Below, in pieces: positions 47,396 through 56,966 of a stretch of DNA of 64,000 nucleotides (position 1 is the first letter of the stretch; each line of letters opens with the position of its first letter). The DNA lies in NCBI RefSeq assembly GCF_020544465.1, contig NZ_CP066126.1, positions 3,286,001-3,350,000 on the forward strand, written 5' to 3'. The notes below the pieces were generated by a model. It did no database searches and was not told the DNA's origin. It saw nothing but the letters and a program-made list of their open reading frames with translations. The stretch is from Chromobacterium rhizoryzae. Lineage in GTDB: Bacteria > Pseudomonadota > Gammaproteobacteria > Burkholderiales > Chromobacteriaceae. The position numbers were made by a program, and so were the translations under genes.

Positions 47396-49042
47396 TCAGT
47401 TGCGCGTCACTGCGTCCCCGGGCGCGTAAGCGCCGGCGTCTATCGGCGAATGCGCGGCGATGTACTCGCGCAGCATCTCGGCGTCGACGAAGCCGGTGTT
47501 GACGTAGCCCGGATGCTTGTTCATCAGCGGGTAACCGTCGCCGCCGGCGGCGATGAAGCTGTTGATCGCCATCCGGTAGGTCTTGGCCGGATCGATGGGC
47601 TGGCCGCCGATCAGCGCCTGCTGCAGCTCGCCGCCGACGATGCGCAGCTTGACGCCGGCGAACTGGCCAAAGGCGCCGGCGCCGGGCGTCATCCGCGCGG
47701 CGGCCTTCAGGTAATCCAGCGCTTCCTGGCCGTTCAGGTCCACATAGACCAGGGTGCTGCCGAAGGGGAACACCTTCAGCACGTCGCGGTAGTTGATCGC
47801 GCCGGCCGGCAGCGAATCGCGGATGCCGCCGGAATTGGACACGGCGAAGTCCGCCTTGACCTTGTCCATCATCACCCGGCCGACGAAGACGCCCAGATTG
47901 GTGGGCTGGCTGCGCACCACGCCGCGGTCGCCGTCCAGCTTGGCGCTGGTCCGCCCCACCGGCACATCCAGCGCCGCCTGGCCCTTGTTCTGATAACTTT
48001 GCAGGAAGTTGCGCAGCTTGCCGTCTTCCTCGATCAGCTGGGTGTACGGCACTTTCTGATCCTTGCCGTCCACGCCCTTGACGCTTTTCTTCAGATTGAC
48101 CGGAATCAGCCGGTATTTGGAGAGCTTGAGTTTACCGTTGCGGAACTCGAAATCGGCACGGCCCACGTATTTGCCCCACTCGTGCGCCTGCACGATCCAG
48201 GCGCCGTTCTGGCGGTCCGGCGCGCAGGGCGCGCCCGGCACATAGGCGTCGTCGCGCTGGTTTTCCGCCTTCATGCACACCGGGTTCTGACTGTGGCCGC
48301 CCACGATCAGGTCCAGCCCCTTCACCGCGCGGGCCATCTCCACGTCGCCCGGCGCGTTCACGCCGTGCTGGCCGTCGGTGTAATGGCCCATATGGGTGGC
48401 GGCGATGACGATGTCGGCCTGCTGGCGCAGCTCCGGCACCAGCTTGCCGGCCTCGGCGATGGGGCTGCGGAACTCGATGCCCTTGACCTGCTCCGGGTTC
48501 ACCATCTTGGCGGTGTCGTCGGTGGTCAGGCCCAGCACCGCCACCCTCACCCCGCCCAGATTGAACATCGCGTACGGGTCGAACATTCGCTTGCCGTCCT
48601 GGTAGATGTTGGCGGACAGCATGGGGAAGTTGATCCACTTGCGCTGTTTCATCAACACCGGCACCGGCTTGTCGAACTCGTGGTTGCCCACCGCCATCGC
48701 GTCGTAGCCTATGCGGCTCATGCCGCGGAAATCCGGCTCCGCGTCCTGCAGATCGGACTCCGGCACCCCGGTATTGATGTCGCCGCCGGACAGCAGCAGC
48801 ATATAGCCGCCGTCGGCCTTGACCTCGGCGCGCACCTGGTCCACCAGGGTCTTCTGCGCGGCCAGGCCGTATTCGCCGTCGCTATTGGGCCAGAAACGGC
48901 CGTGGTGGTCGTTGGTGTGCAGGATGGTGATCTTGTAAGTCTTGTCTTCGACATAATTGCCCTTGCCGGGCGTGGCGGCGCAGGCGGAGAGCAGGCCGGC
49001 GGCCAGCAGGGACAGGGCAAGCAGTTTCACGGATAGTTTCAT
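47396..49042 (-). CDS. ushA: UshA-type 5'-nucleotidase/UDP-sugar hydrolase, lipoprotein
   Basis: This 548-residue protein is close in length and motifs to E. coli UshA: ILHTNDHHGRFW, GGDINTGVPESDLQDAEP and GNHEFD metal-site motifs in the N-terminal metallophosphatase domain, and NSFIAAGGDGYP in the C-terminal substrate domain. It hydrolyses extracellular nucleotides and UDP-sugars. Unlike E. coli UshA it has a lipobox LLSAC at residues 17-21, so it is probably membrane-anchored, as in Vibrio 5'-nucleotidase. The ATG at 49042 has an AAGGAT site. Confidence 0.92.
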   Translation of the reverse strand: MKLSVKLLALSLLAAGLLSACAATPGKGNYVEDKTYKITILHTNDHHGRFWPNSDGEYGLAAQKTLVDQVRAEVKADGGYMLLLSGGDINTGVPESDLQDAEPDFRGMSRIGYDAMAVGNHEFDKPVPVLMKQRKWINFPMLSANIYQDGKRMFDPYAMFNLGGVRVAVLGLTTDDTAKMVNPEQVKGIEFRSPIAEAGKLVPELRQQADIVIAATHMGHYTDGQHGVNAPGDVEMARAVKGLDLIVGGHSQNPVCMKAENQRDDAYVPGAPCAPDRQNGAWIVQAHEWGKYVGRADFEFRNGKLKLSKYRLIPVNLKKSVKGVDGKDQKVPYTQLIEEDGKLRNFLQSYQNKGQAALDVPVGRTSAKLDGDRGVVRSQPTNLGVFVGRVMMDKVKADFAVSNSGGIRDSLPAGAINYRDVLKVFPFGSTLVYVDLNGQEALDYLKAAARMTPGAGAFGQFAGVKLRIVGGELQQALIGGQPIDPAKTYRMAINSFIAAGGDGYPLMNKHPGYVNTGFVDAEMLREYIAAHSPIDAGAYAPGDAVTRN

Positions 49043-49081
49043 CGTTGATCCTTGGTTTTTATTGGAATGCATGCACGCCGC

Positions 49082-49110
49082 AAAAATGGCGGACCCGCGG
49101 GCCCGCCATT
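49082..49110 (-). terminator. Rho-independent terminator of glnS
   Basis: On the minus strand AATGGCGG (complement of 49103-49110) and CCGCCATT (complement of 49085-49092) pair over a ten-base GC-rich loop, followed by TTTTT. It ends the glnS transcript 55 bases after its stop and just upstream of ushA. Confidence 0.75.
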
Positions 49111-49164
49111 GCTGAAAGTCATTCCCTCGCCGGACGCGCACAGCTTCCGGCCGGGCGTCCAAGC

Positions 49165-50850
49165 TTATTTGCTCCAGCTGTCCTTCAGGCCCACACTGCG
49201 GTTGAACACCGCCTTGACCCCCGGCTGATGCTCGTAACGGTCGGTGACGAAATAACCCAGGCGTTCAAACTGGAAGCGCGATTCCGGCTCGGCCTGCAGC
49301 ACCGAGGCCTCGACATAGGTCGGCACCAGTTTCAGCGATTCCGGGTTCAGGAACTGGCGGAAGTCCAGATATTCGCCGTCCTCGCCGCGCACCGCGTCCG
49401 GACGCGGCTCGGTGAACAGGCGCTCGTACCAGCGCACATCGGCCTCAATCGCGTGCTCGGCGGACACCCAGTGGATCACGCCCTTGACCTTGCGGCCTTC
49501 CGGGTTCTTGCCCAGCGTGTCGTGGTCGATGCTGCACTTGAGTTCCACCACCTTGCCGGCCGCGTCCTTAACCACTTCCTCGCACTTGATCACGTAGGAA
49601 TAACGCAGGCGCACTTCGCCGCCAACGGTCAGGCGCTGCCACTTGGGCGGCGGCACTTCGGCGAAGTCGTCCTGCTCAATCCAGATCTCGCGGGCGATCG
49701 GCACTTCGCGCTCGCCGAACTCCGGATGATGCGGATGGAAGGGCGCGCTGCGGCTGGCGGTGACGGCGGCATCGTAATTGCTCAGCGTCACTTTCAGCGG
49801 ATTCACCACCGCCATCACGCGCGGCGAATCGTTTTCCAACGTCTCGCGCACCGCGCCTTCCAGAATGGTCATGTCGATGATGTTTTCGCTCTTGGACACG
49901 CCGATGCGCTGAGCGAACAGCTTGATGCCGGCCGGACTGTAGCCGCGGCGGCGCATGCCGGCCACGGTAGGCATGCGCGGATCGTCCCAGCCGCTCACCG
50001 CGCCCTCGTTGACCAGCGCCAGCAGCTTGCGCTTGGAGGTCAGCGTATACAGCAGTTCCAGGCGCGACGATTCATACTGACGCGGATGGCAGCCGATGCT
50101 GATATTGTCCAGCACCCAGTCGTACAAGGGACGATGGTCTTCGAACTCCAGCGTACACAAGGAGTGGGTGATGCCCTCGATGGCGTCCGAAATGCAATGG
50201 GTGTAGTCGTACATCGGGTAGATGCACCACTTGTCGCCGGTGCGGTGATGATGCGCGCGGCGGATGCGGTAGATGGCCGGATCGCGCAGATTGATGTTGC
50301 CGGAAGACATGTCTATCTTCAGGCGCAACGTCTTGCTGCCGTCCGGAAACTCGCCGTTCTTCATGCGGGAGAACAGGTCCAGATTCTCCTCCACGCTGCG
50401 CTCGCGGTAGGGGCTGTTCTTGCCCGGCTCGGTCAGGCTGCCGCGGTACTGGCGCATTTCCTCGGCGGACAGATCGTCCACATAGGCCTTGCCGGCCTGG
50501 ATCAGCTCCACCGCATAACCGTACAGGCGGTCGAAGTAGTCGGAAGCGAAGCGCACGTCGCCGTCCCACTTGAAACCCATCCAGCTGATGTCGTCGATGA
50601 AGGACTGCACGTACTCCGGCGATTCTTTCTCCGGATTGGTGTCGTCCATGCGCAGATTGCACTTGCCCTGGTAGTCCTCGGCCAGGCCGAAGTTCAGGCA
50701 AATGGCCTTGGCGTGGCCGATATGGGCGAAGCCGTTGGGTTCCGGCGGGAAGCGGGTGACGATGCTGCTGTGCTTGCCGGAGGCCAGGTCCTCGTCAATG
50801 ATGTTGCGGATGAAGTTGCTGACAACCGGCGCGTTGTTTTCCGTGCTCAT
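49165..50850 (-). CDS. glnS: Glutaminyl-tRNA synthetase
   Basis: This 561-residue class I synthetase is near the E. coli length (554). HIGH is in PPEPNGFAHIGHAKAI, and the KMSKS loop appears as LTSKRKLLA. The C-terminal anticodon-binding beta barrels are complete. It charges tRNA-Gln with glutamine. The ATG at 50850 lacks a strong ribosome site; upstream frame shows no family similarity. Confidence 0.95.
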   Translation of the reverse strand: MSTENNAPVVSNFIRNIIDEDLASGKHSSIVTRFPPEPNGFAHIGHAKAICLNFGLAEDYQGKCNLRMDDTNPEKESPEYVQSFIDDISWMGFKWDGDVRFASDYFDRLYGYAVELIQAGKAYVDDLSAEEMRQYRGSLTEPGKNSPYRERSVEENLDLFSRMKNGEFPDGSKTLRLKIDMSSGNINLRDPAIYRIRRAHHHRTGDKWCIYPMYDYTHCISDAIEGITHSLCTLEFEDHRPLYDWVLDNISIGCHPRQYESSRLELLYTLTSKRKLLALVNEGAVSGWDDPRMPTVAGMRRRGYSPAGIKLFAQRIGVSKSENIIDMTILEGAVRETLENDSPRVMAVVNPLKVTLSNYDAAVTASRSAPFHPHHPEFGEREVPIAREIWIEQDDFAEVPPPKWQRLTVGGEVRLRYSYVIKCEEVVKDAAGKVVELKCSIDHDTLGKNPEGRKVKGVIHWVSAEHAIEADVRWYERLFTEPRPDAVRGEDGEYLDFRQFLNPESLKLVPTYVEASVLQAEPESRFQFERLGYFVTDRYEHQPGVKAVFNRSVGLKDSWSK

Positions 50851-50948
50851 TGTTTTGTGCGGTGCGAGTTTATGACTAATCGAAGATTGTAACCGATTTC
50901 GCCCCCGCTGGGAGCGGACCGGCCTCGCCCGCCCCGCCTTTGGCCGCC

Positions 50949-51803
50949 TTACAACAAAGCCCGGCCCGACAACTGCTCCAGCAAGGCCAGCGGCGACTGC
51001 TGCGGCTGGGCCATCTCCGCCACCGGCAACCAGAAAGTCTGCTCCAGCATGAACTGGCCGGACATCACCGCGTGCGACGCGTGATCCGAGAAACAGACCC
51101 AGGCGCAACCGGGCGGGAACGGCATGGTTTCCTGCGGACATTGGCGCTGATAATCCAGGTCCGCCTTCATCGCGTCGTGCAGATGCAGCATGATGTGATC
51201 GTAAGCGCTGCGCTTGCGCTTGGTGATCCTCAAGCCCGCCAGCAAGGCCGCCGAACCCGGCCACTGCCGCGGCACCCGCGGCAACATGCGCCGCGCCATA
51301 TCGGTGAACGGTTCGCCCACCCGCCACACCCGGGGCTCGCCATCGGGGTTGATATTGCAGAACACCCGCAGAATGCGTTCGCCGTAATTGGGACGGGACG
51401 GAAACGCGTCAACATGCAGCCGGCTATCGTCCTTGCGCCAGGACGTCCGGCGGTCCTCCACCCGCATCAGCCGCAGGCTGGTGGGCGCCGCGCGCAGCTT
51501 GCCCTGGTATTCCGGCAACAAGCGCGCGGCCAGGTCCGCGGCGGCCCGCTGGTAACGCGCGATCAAGCCGCGCACCTCCGCCTCCCGTTCCGCGCCGCCC
51601 ACCACGCCGTGCAAAGCGCCGTTGTCCGGCTCCAGGCTGATGTTCTTGCGTTTGGGATCGGCGACGGCCGGGTCCAGCAAGCGGCCCTCCTCGGCCAGCA
51701 GCTTGAAATCGAAGCTGGGCAGATACAAGACCTTGCCCTGCTCCAACTCATCCACATAGCGGCCTTGCGCCGCGCCGTCCACCCATACGATCTGGCTCGT
51801 CAT
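50949..51803 (-). CDS. kdoO: Kdo hydroxylase (Fe(II)/2-oxoglutarate type)
   Basis: This 284-residue protein resembles KdoO of Burkholderia and Yersinia, which hydroxylates the outer Kdo sugar of the LPS core to Ko. The facial iron triad starts with His130-Val-Asp132 in RLHVDAFPSRP; a distal His lies in SDHASHAVM. The RVWRVGEPF segment fits the family. No signal peptide: KdoO acts on the cytosolic side of the inner membrane. GGAG supports the ATG. It would modify this strain's LPS core. Confidence 0.82.
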   Translation of the reverse strand: MTSQIVWVDGAAQGRYVDELEQGKVLYLPSFDFKLLAEEGRLLDPAVADPKRKNISLEPDNGALHGVVGGAEREAEVRGLIARYQRAAADLAARLLPEYQGKLRAAPTSLRLMRVEDRRTSWRKDDSRLHVDAFPSRPNYGERILRVFCNINPDGEPRVWRVGEPFTDMARRMLPRVPRQWPGSAALLAGLRITKRKRSAYDHIMLHLHDAMKADLDYQRQCPQETMPFPPGCAWVCFSDHASHAVMSGQFMLEQTFWLPVAEMAQPQQSPLALLEQLSGRALL

Positions 51804-52339
51804 CTGAGCTCCTAGCTGAAACAATGATTTCCACGCGGCAAGGAGCGGCTGACAAAGCCGACTGGCCCGAGGCCAGACCCGCTTTACAAGTCGCTCACCC
51901 TCGGCCGCGTCTATAGAACCTGTCCAAAATCCCGCGAGCACGCGCGAGACATAAACTTGGCGAAAATCGCTGAGAACCCGGCATGCGCTCGTGACACGGG
52001 AGCATGTCGCATGCGGCGCTCACCGTGCCGCGTCTCACGGAAGCGCAGCAGACTTTGAACAGGCCCTAAGCGGCCACCCCGCCCCGCCAAGCCGTTTACC
52101 GGCCCTGCAAGCGGGCCGCTAGGATACGCCTGCGGCCGGGGAATGTCATGTGGGAACCCCGGCGCCCCGTTCCTGCGGCCAGGGCGCGCAGCGCCTTGAT
52201 TTTGATGGGCAAAACCGCCCTTGCGGCAAAACCCTACTGCAACCAAGGCAATTTCCAATAAAAAACAAGCGCTTAATCCACAAGCAAGCGGCAACTATGG
52301 CATAATAGCGGGTTGTCTGAACTTCAGCCTTTTGCCAGC
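51804..52339. other. Intergenic region between kdoO and ygiQ
   Basis: This 536-base gap between divergent genes holds a family-1 repeat (51915-52067). About 240 bases of GC-rich sequence without protein-like frames follow, then a CATAAT -10-like box at 52301-52306 that fits a ygiQ transcript starting near 52313. I see no other structured feature. Confidence 0.5.
51915..52067 (+). repeat. Family-1 nested-hairpin repeat, copy H
   Basis: It begins AGAACCTGTCCAAAATCCCG and ends GACTTTGAACAGGCCCT, about 153 bp. The first stem is now CGCGAGCACGCGCGAG, and the second hairpin region has diverged (GCATGCGCTCGTGACACG). It is the most diverged copy that still has both ends. Confidence 0.7.
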
Positions 52340-54619
52340 ATGACGACCGCACACGCCGCCAAACCGATCACCTCCTACCGCAAGTACTGGGCCAGCCGCT
52401 TCGGCGCCGCCCCGTTCCTGCCGATGACCCGCGCCGAAATGGAGCAGCTGGGTTGGGACTCCTGTGACATCATCCTGATCACCGGCGACGGTTATATCGA
52501 CCACCCCAGCTTCGGCATGGCGCTGGTGGGCCGGCTGCTGGAAGACCAGGGCTTCCGCGTGGGCATCATCGCCCAGCCGGATTGGCACTCGGCGGACGCC
52601 TTCCGCGAACTGGGCAAGCCCAATCTGTTCTTCGGCGTCACCGCCGGCAATATGGACTCCATGATCAACCGCTACACCGCGGACCGCCGCCCGCGCTCGG
52701 ACGACGCCTACACCCCGCACGCCGCGGCCAACAAGCGCCCGGACCGCGCCGTCACCGTCTACGCCCAGCGCTGCCGCGAAGCCTATCCCGGCGTGGGCGT
52801 GATGGTGGGCAGCATCGAGGCCAGCCTGCGCCGCATCGCCCACTACGACTACTGGAGCGAGAAAGTGCGCCCGTCGGTGCTGATCAACTCCAAGGCCGAC
52901 CTGCTGCTGTACGGCAACGCCGAACGCGCGCTGGTGGAAGTGGCGCACCGCGCCGCCAGGGGCGAGAAGCTGAGCGAGATCCGCGACGTGCGCGGCACCG
53001 CCTTCATCGTGCCACACGGCTGGCGCCCGGATGAAGAATGGCAGGAAATGGACTCCAGCGTGGTGGACCTGCCGGGCAAGGTGGACGTCCACCTCAACCC
53101 CTACCAGGAAATCCCGGAACAGGCGGCCGAAGCCACCAAGGACCAGGACCCGTCCAAGCCGCAGGTAATCCGCATCGAATCCCGCGAAGAGCGCCTGGCC
53201 AAGCGCCGCGCCGAACGCGCCAAGACCGTGATCCGCATCCCGGCCTACGAGGCCGTGGCCCACGACCCGGTGCTGTACGCCCACGCCAGCCGCACCCTGC
53301 ACCTGGAATCCAACCCCGGCAACGCCCGCGCGCTGGTGCAGATGCACGGTGAGCGCGACGTGTGGCTGACCCCGCCGCCCATTCCGCTCTCCACCGAGGA
53401 AATGGACCACGTTTACGGCCTGCCCTACGCCCGCAACCCGCACCCCAGCTACGGCGACGCCAATATCCCGGCCTGGGAAATGATCAAATACTCGGTCAAC
53501 ATCATGCGCGGCTGTTTCGGCGGCTGTACCTTCTGCTCCATCACCGAGCACGAAGGCCGCATCATCCAGAGCCGTTCCGAGGAATCCATCCTCAAGGAAA
53601 TCGAGGAAATCCGCGACAAGACCCCGGGCTTCACCGGCCATATCTCGGACCTGGGCGGCCCGACCGCGAATATGTACCGCCTCTCCTGCAAGGACCCGAA
53701 GATCGAGCGCTCCTGTAGGAAGCTGTCCTGCGTGTTCCCGGACATCTGCGAAAACCTGAACACCGACCACAGCCACCTGATCCAGCTTTACCGCAAGGCG
53801 CGCGCGCTGCCGGGTGTGAAGAAGATCAACATCCAGTCCGGCCTGCGCTACGACCTGGCCGTGCGTTCGCCCGAGTACATCAAGGAATTGGTGCAGCACC
53901 ATGTGGGCGGCTATCTGAAGATCGCCCCGGAACATACCGAGGACGGTCCGCTGTCCATGATGATGAAGCCGGGCATGGGCGCGTACGACAAGTTCAAGGA
54001 ACTGTTCGAACGCTTCAGCCGTCAGGCCGGCAAGGAACAGTATCTGATTCCCTACTTCATCGCCGCCCACCCCGGCACCAGCGACGAAGACATGATGAAC
54101 CTGGCGCTGTGGCTGAAGAAGAACAACTTCCGCCTGGACCAGGTGCAAACCTTCACCCCCACGCCGATGGCGATGGCCACCACCATGTGGCACACCCGCC
54201 GCAATCCGCTCAAGCGCCTGTCGCGCAGCTCGGAAAAAGTGGACGTGGTGCGCGACGGCTACCGCCGCAAGCTGCACAAGGCCTTCCTGCGCTACCACCA
54301 CCCGGACAACTGGCAGATCCTCCACGACGCGCTGATTCAGATGGGCCGAAGCGACCTGATCGGCCACAGCAAGCACTGCCTGATTCCGCCGACGCCGCCG
54401 GGCGACAAGGCCGCCGCCGTGCGCCACCGCATGGGTGCGCCGCTGTCGCGCAACAAGGCCCCAGGCCAGCGCGCCGCCGCCCCCGCCGGTCACGGACAGC
54501 GCGGCAAGCCCGCGCAGGCCAAAGCCATGGCCAAGCCCGGCGCCGGCCAAGCGCCGGCCGGACGCGGCAAGCCCGCGAAACCCGGCAGCAAACCGGCCGG
54601 CAAGGGCCGCAGTCGTTAA
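52340..54619 (+). CDS. ygiQ: YgiQ-family radical SAM protein (UPF0313)
   Basis: This 759-residue protein has an N-terminal UPF0313 domain, then the radical-SAM cluster motif Cys392-x3-Cys396-x2-Cys399 in RGCFGGCTFCSI. The reaction catalysed is not known to me. The C-terminal 70 residues are a basic, low-complexity Ala/Gly/Pro/Lys tail, common in this family and possibly nucleic-acid-binding. The ATG at 52340 is used rather than the upstream TTG (52313), which sits right behind the CATAAT box. A terminator follows. Confidence 0.9.
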   Translation: MTTAHAAKPITSYRKYWASRFGAAPFLPMTRAEMEQLGWDSCDIILITGDGYIDHPSFGMALVGRLLEDQGFRVGIIAQPDWHSADAFRELGKPNLFFGVTAGNMDSMINRYTADRRPRSDDAYTPHAAANKRPDRAVTVYAQRCREAYPGVGVMVGSIEASLRRIAHYDYWSEKVRPSVLINSKADLLLYGNAERALVEVAHRAARGEKLSEIRDVRGTAFIVPHGWRPDEEWQEMDSSVVDLPGKVDVHLNPYQEIPEQAAEATKDQDPSKPQVIRIESREERLAKRRAERAKTVIRIPAYEAVAHDPVLYAHASRTLHLESNPGNARALVQMHGERDVWLTPPPIPLSTEEMDHVYGLPYARNPHPSYGDANIPAWEMIKYSVNIMRGCFGGCTFCSITEHEGRIIQSRSEESILKEIEEIRDKTPGFTGHISDLGGPTANMYRLSCKDPKIERSCRKLSCVFPDICENLNTDHSHLIQLYRKARALPGVKKINIQSGLRYDLAVRSPEYIKELVQHHVGGYLKIAPEHTEDGPLSMMMKPGMGAYDKFKELFERFSRQAGKEQYLIPYFIAAHPGTSDEDMMNLALWLKKNNFRLDQVQTFTPTPMAMATTMWHTRRNPLKRLSRSSEKVDVVRDGYRRKLHKAFLRYHHPDNWQILHDALIQMGRSDLIGHSKHCLIPPTPPGDKAAAVRHRMGAPLSRNKAPGQRAAAPAGHGQRGKPAQAKAMAKPGAGQAPAGRGKPAKPGSKPAGKGRSR

Positions 54620-54624
54620 ATCCA

Positions 54625-54645
54625 GCCGCCCACGGGCGGCTTTTT
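54625..54645 (+). terminator. Rho-independent terminator of ygiQ
   Basis: GCCGCC (54625-54630) pairs with GGCGGC (54635-54640), followed by TTTTT, six bases after the ygiQ stop codon. Confidence 0.85.
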
Positions 54646-54716
54646 GCCGGCCGGCGGCCGGGCACTTTGCCCCGCCGCCGGCGTCTCAATCCAATACCCC
54701 GCCCAGCGAGCCCGCC

Positions 54717-56192
54717 ATGATCCACATCGACTTCGACCACAGCTACGCCCGCGACCTGCCCGACGCCTGCGCGCCGGTGCAGCCAGAACGCCCGCCCGCG
54801 CCGGCCCTGCTGTACTGGAACGCCGAACTGGCGCAAGAGCTGGGCCTGGACAGCGGCCAGGCCGACGCCGCCGAGCTGGCCGCCGCCTTCTCCGGCGCCG
54901 CCTTGCCGGCCGGCGCCAAGCCGGTGGCCCAAGCCTATGCCGGCCACCAGTTCGGCGGCCTGTCGCCGTCGCTGGGCGACGGCCGCGCGCTGCTGCTGGG
55001 CGAAGTCATCGACCGCAACGGCCAACGCCGCGACATCGCCTTCAAGGGCAGCGGCCGCACTCCGTTCTCGCGCCGCGGCGACGGCAAGGCCGCGGTGGGG
55101 CCGATGCTGCGCGAACTGATCATCGGCGAAGCCATGCACGCGCTCGCCATCCCCAGCACCCGCGCGCTGGCCGTCACCGCCACCGGCGAAACCGTCTACC
55201 GCGAACAAGCGCTGCCCGGCGCGGTGCTGACCCGCGTCGCCGCCAGCCATCTGCGCGTCGGCACCTTCCAGTACTTCGCCCTCCGCGGCGAACGCGACAT
55301 GCTGCGCCAGGTGGCCGACTACACCCTGGCGCGCCACTATCCCGAACTGGCCGGCGCCGAGCAGCCCTATCTGGCGCTGCTGCAAGCTGCGGCGGAACGC
55401 CAGGCGGAACTGATCGCCCGCTGGATGCACGCCGGCTTCATCCACGGCGTGATGAACACTGACAATATGGCGCTCAGCGGCCAAACCATAGACTACGGCC
55501 CCTGCGCCTTCATGGACGTCCATCATCCGTCCTCCGTGTTCAGCTCCATCGACAGCGGCGGCCGCTACGCCTACGGCAACCAGCCGGCCATCGCCCAATG
55601 GAACCTGGCCCGGCTGGCGGAAACCCTGCTGCCGCTGCTGGACCCGGACGAGCCCAAGAACGCGGTGCCGGCGGCCACCGCCGTCATCGAAGACTTCGCC
55701 GAGCGCTACCAGGCCCACTGGCTGCGACAGGCGCGCCGCAAGCTGGGCCTGAGCCAGGCGCAGGACATCGACCAGGAGCTGGCCGAAGACTGGCTGGCGC
55801 TGCTGGCGCGCCAGGACGCCGACCACACTCTGGCCTGGCGCCGGCTGGCCGACGCCGCCGAAGGCCAAGACCAGGCACTGACTCAGCTCTTCAACGACCC
55901 GGCCGCCGCCGCGCCCTGGCTGGCGCGCTGGCGCCAGCGGCTGGACGCCGAACCGCAAGCCGCCGCCGAACGCGCCGCCGCGCTGCGCCAGGCCAACCCG
56001 CTCTACATCCCGCGCAACCACCTGGTGGAAGAAGCGCTGGCCGCCGCCAGCGACCACGGCGACATGGGCCCGACGCTGGCGCTGCTGGACGCGCTGCGTC
56101 AACCGTTCACCGAACGCGCCGGCCTGGAGCGCTACACGCTGCCGGCCGCGCCGGAAGTGGCGCAGGGGTATCGGACCTTCTGCGGCACCTGA
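54717..56192 (+). CDS. selO: Protein adenylyltransferase SelO (YdiU)
   Basis: This 491-residue pseudokinase-fold enzyme transfers AMP from ATP to protein Ser, Thr or Tyr residues. The family motifs are visible: YAGHQFGGLSPSLGDGRA, FKGSGRTPFSRRGDGKA, the catalytic-loop region HGVMNTDN and the metal-binding DYGPCAFMD. It ends TFCGT, with Cys at the position that is selenocysteine in vertebrate SelO. The ATG at 54717 agrees with the family N-terminus. Confidence 0.93.
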   Translation: MIHIDFDHSYARDLPDACAPVQPERPPAPALLYWNAELAQELGLDSGQADAAELAAAFSGAALPAGAKPVAQAYAGHQFGGLSPSLGDGRALLLGEVIDRNGQRRDIAFKGSGRTPFSRRGDGKAAVGPMLRELIIGEAMHALAIPSTRALAVTATGETVYREQALPGAVLTRVAASHLRVGTFQYFALRGERDMLRQVADYTLARHYPELAGAEQPYLALLQAAAERQAELIARWMHAGFIHGVMNTDNMALSGQTIDYGPCAFMDVHHPSSVFSSIDSGGRYAYGNQPAIAQWNLARLAETLLPLLDPDEPKNAVPAATAVIEDFAERYQAHWLRQARRKLGLSQAQDIDQELAEDWLALLARQDADHTLAWRRLADAAEGQDQALTQLFNDPAAAAPWLARWRQRLDAEPQAAAERAAALRQANPLYIPRNHLVEEALAAASDHGDMGPTLALLDALRQPFTERAGLERYTLPAAPEVAQGYRTFCGT

Positions 56193-56220
56193 TTACCGCC
56201 AGCCGCAGCCGATAAAACAA

Positions 56221-56248
56221 AAAGCGCAAGGCTCACCACCTTGCGCTT
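56221..56248 (-). terminator. Rho-independent terminator of GNAT gene
   Basis: AAGCGCAAGG (56222-56231) with CCTTGCGCTT (56239-56248), loop CTCACCA; on the minus strand the stem is followed by TTTGTTTTA. It lies between the convergent selO and GNAT genes. Confidence 0.85.
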
Positions 56249-56273
56249 CCCCGCCAGCCCTGCTCAACAGCCT

Positions 56274-56783
56274 TCAAGCCAAGCGCTTCTCCATCACGTC
56301 GTCGTCCATCACAAAGCCGTTGCCGATGTCGAACACCGCCTGCTCCCGCAAGGTGAAACCACGCTGCTTGTACACCGCGATGGCGCCGGCATTGTGCTTG
56401 TTCACCGTCAAGACCAGGGTATGGCAGCCGCGCTGCCGCGCAGCCCGTTCCACCGCGTCCAGCATATAAGCGCCCAGGCCGCGGCCGCGCGTCTCCGCCA
56501 ATAGATACAGCTGCTCCAGCTTCATCTCCCCCGGCGTCGCCGTCAGCGCGTGACTGCAATAACCCACCAGCCTGCCGTCCAGCCTCAACAGGCCAAACCA
56601 GCGGTCCGGCGCGCCCAGATAGGCGGACAGCTTTTCCGGCACATAACGGCCGGCCAGCATGTATTCGATCTGCTCGCGGCTGATCATGCTGATGAAATGC
56701 TGATGCCAGATCTCGCCGGCCAGTTCGGCCAGGGCGGAAAAATCGGCGGCGGTCAACGGATCCAGACAAACGTTTTGGCTCAT
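56274..56783 (-). CDS. GNAT-family N-acetyltransferase
   Basis: This 169-residue protein has the acetyl-CoA pyrophosphate loop ETRGRGLGAYML near residue 97 and NKHNAGAIAVYKQRGF near 128, the standard GNAT pattern. It acetylates an amine of unknown identity. The ATG at 56783 is nine bases after GGAGA; an in-frame GTG at 56792 is too close to that site. Confidence 0.88.
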   Translation of the reverse strand: MSQNVCLDPLTAADFSALAELAGEIWHQHFISMISREQIEYMLAGRYVPEKLSAYLGAPDRWFGLLRLDGRLVGYCSHALTATPGEMKLEQLYLLAETRGRGLGAYMLDAVERAARQRGCHTLVLTVNKHNAGAIAVYKQRGFTLREQAVFDIGNGFVMDDDVMEKRLA

Positions 56784-56966
56784 GCGCGGCACTCTCCAGG
56801 TTGAACGGTCATAAAAGGAAAATGTGGGCGATACCGCTCGCAGACAAGTCCGGAGGCATTCGATTCAGCGCGGCGGCTTCACCCTAGTTGCCAAGACAGT
56901 TAGAATACAAACATCATAAAACGGCGCTAAAAACCCGCCGCCGCCACCTTCCCGCAGCGAGACTTC

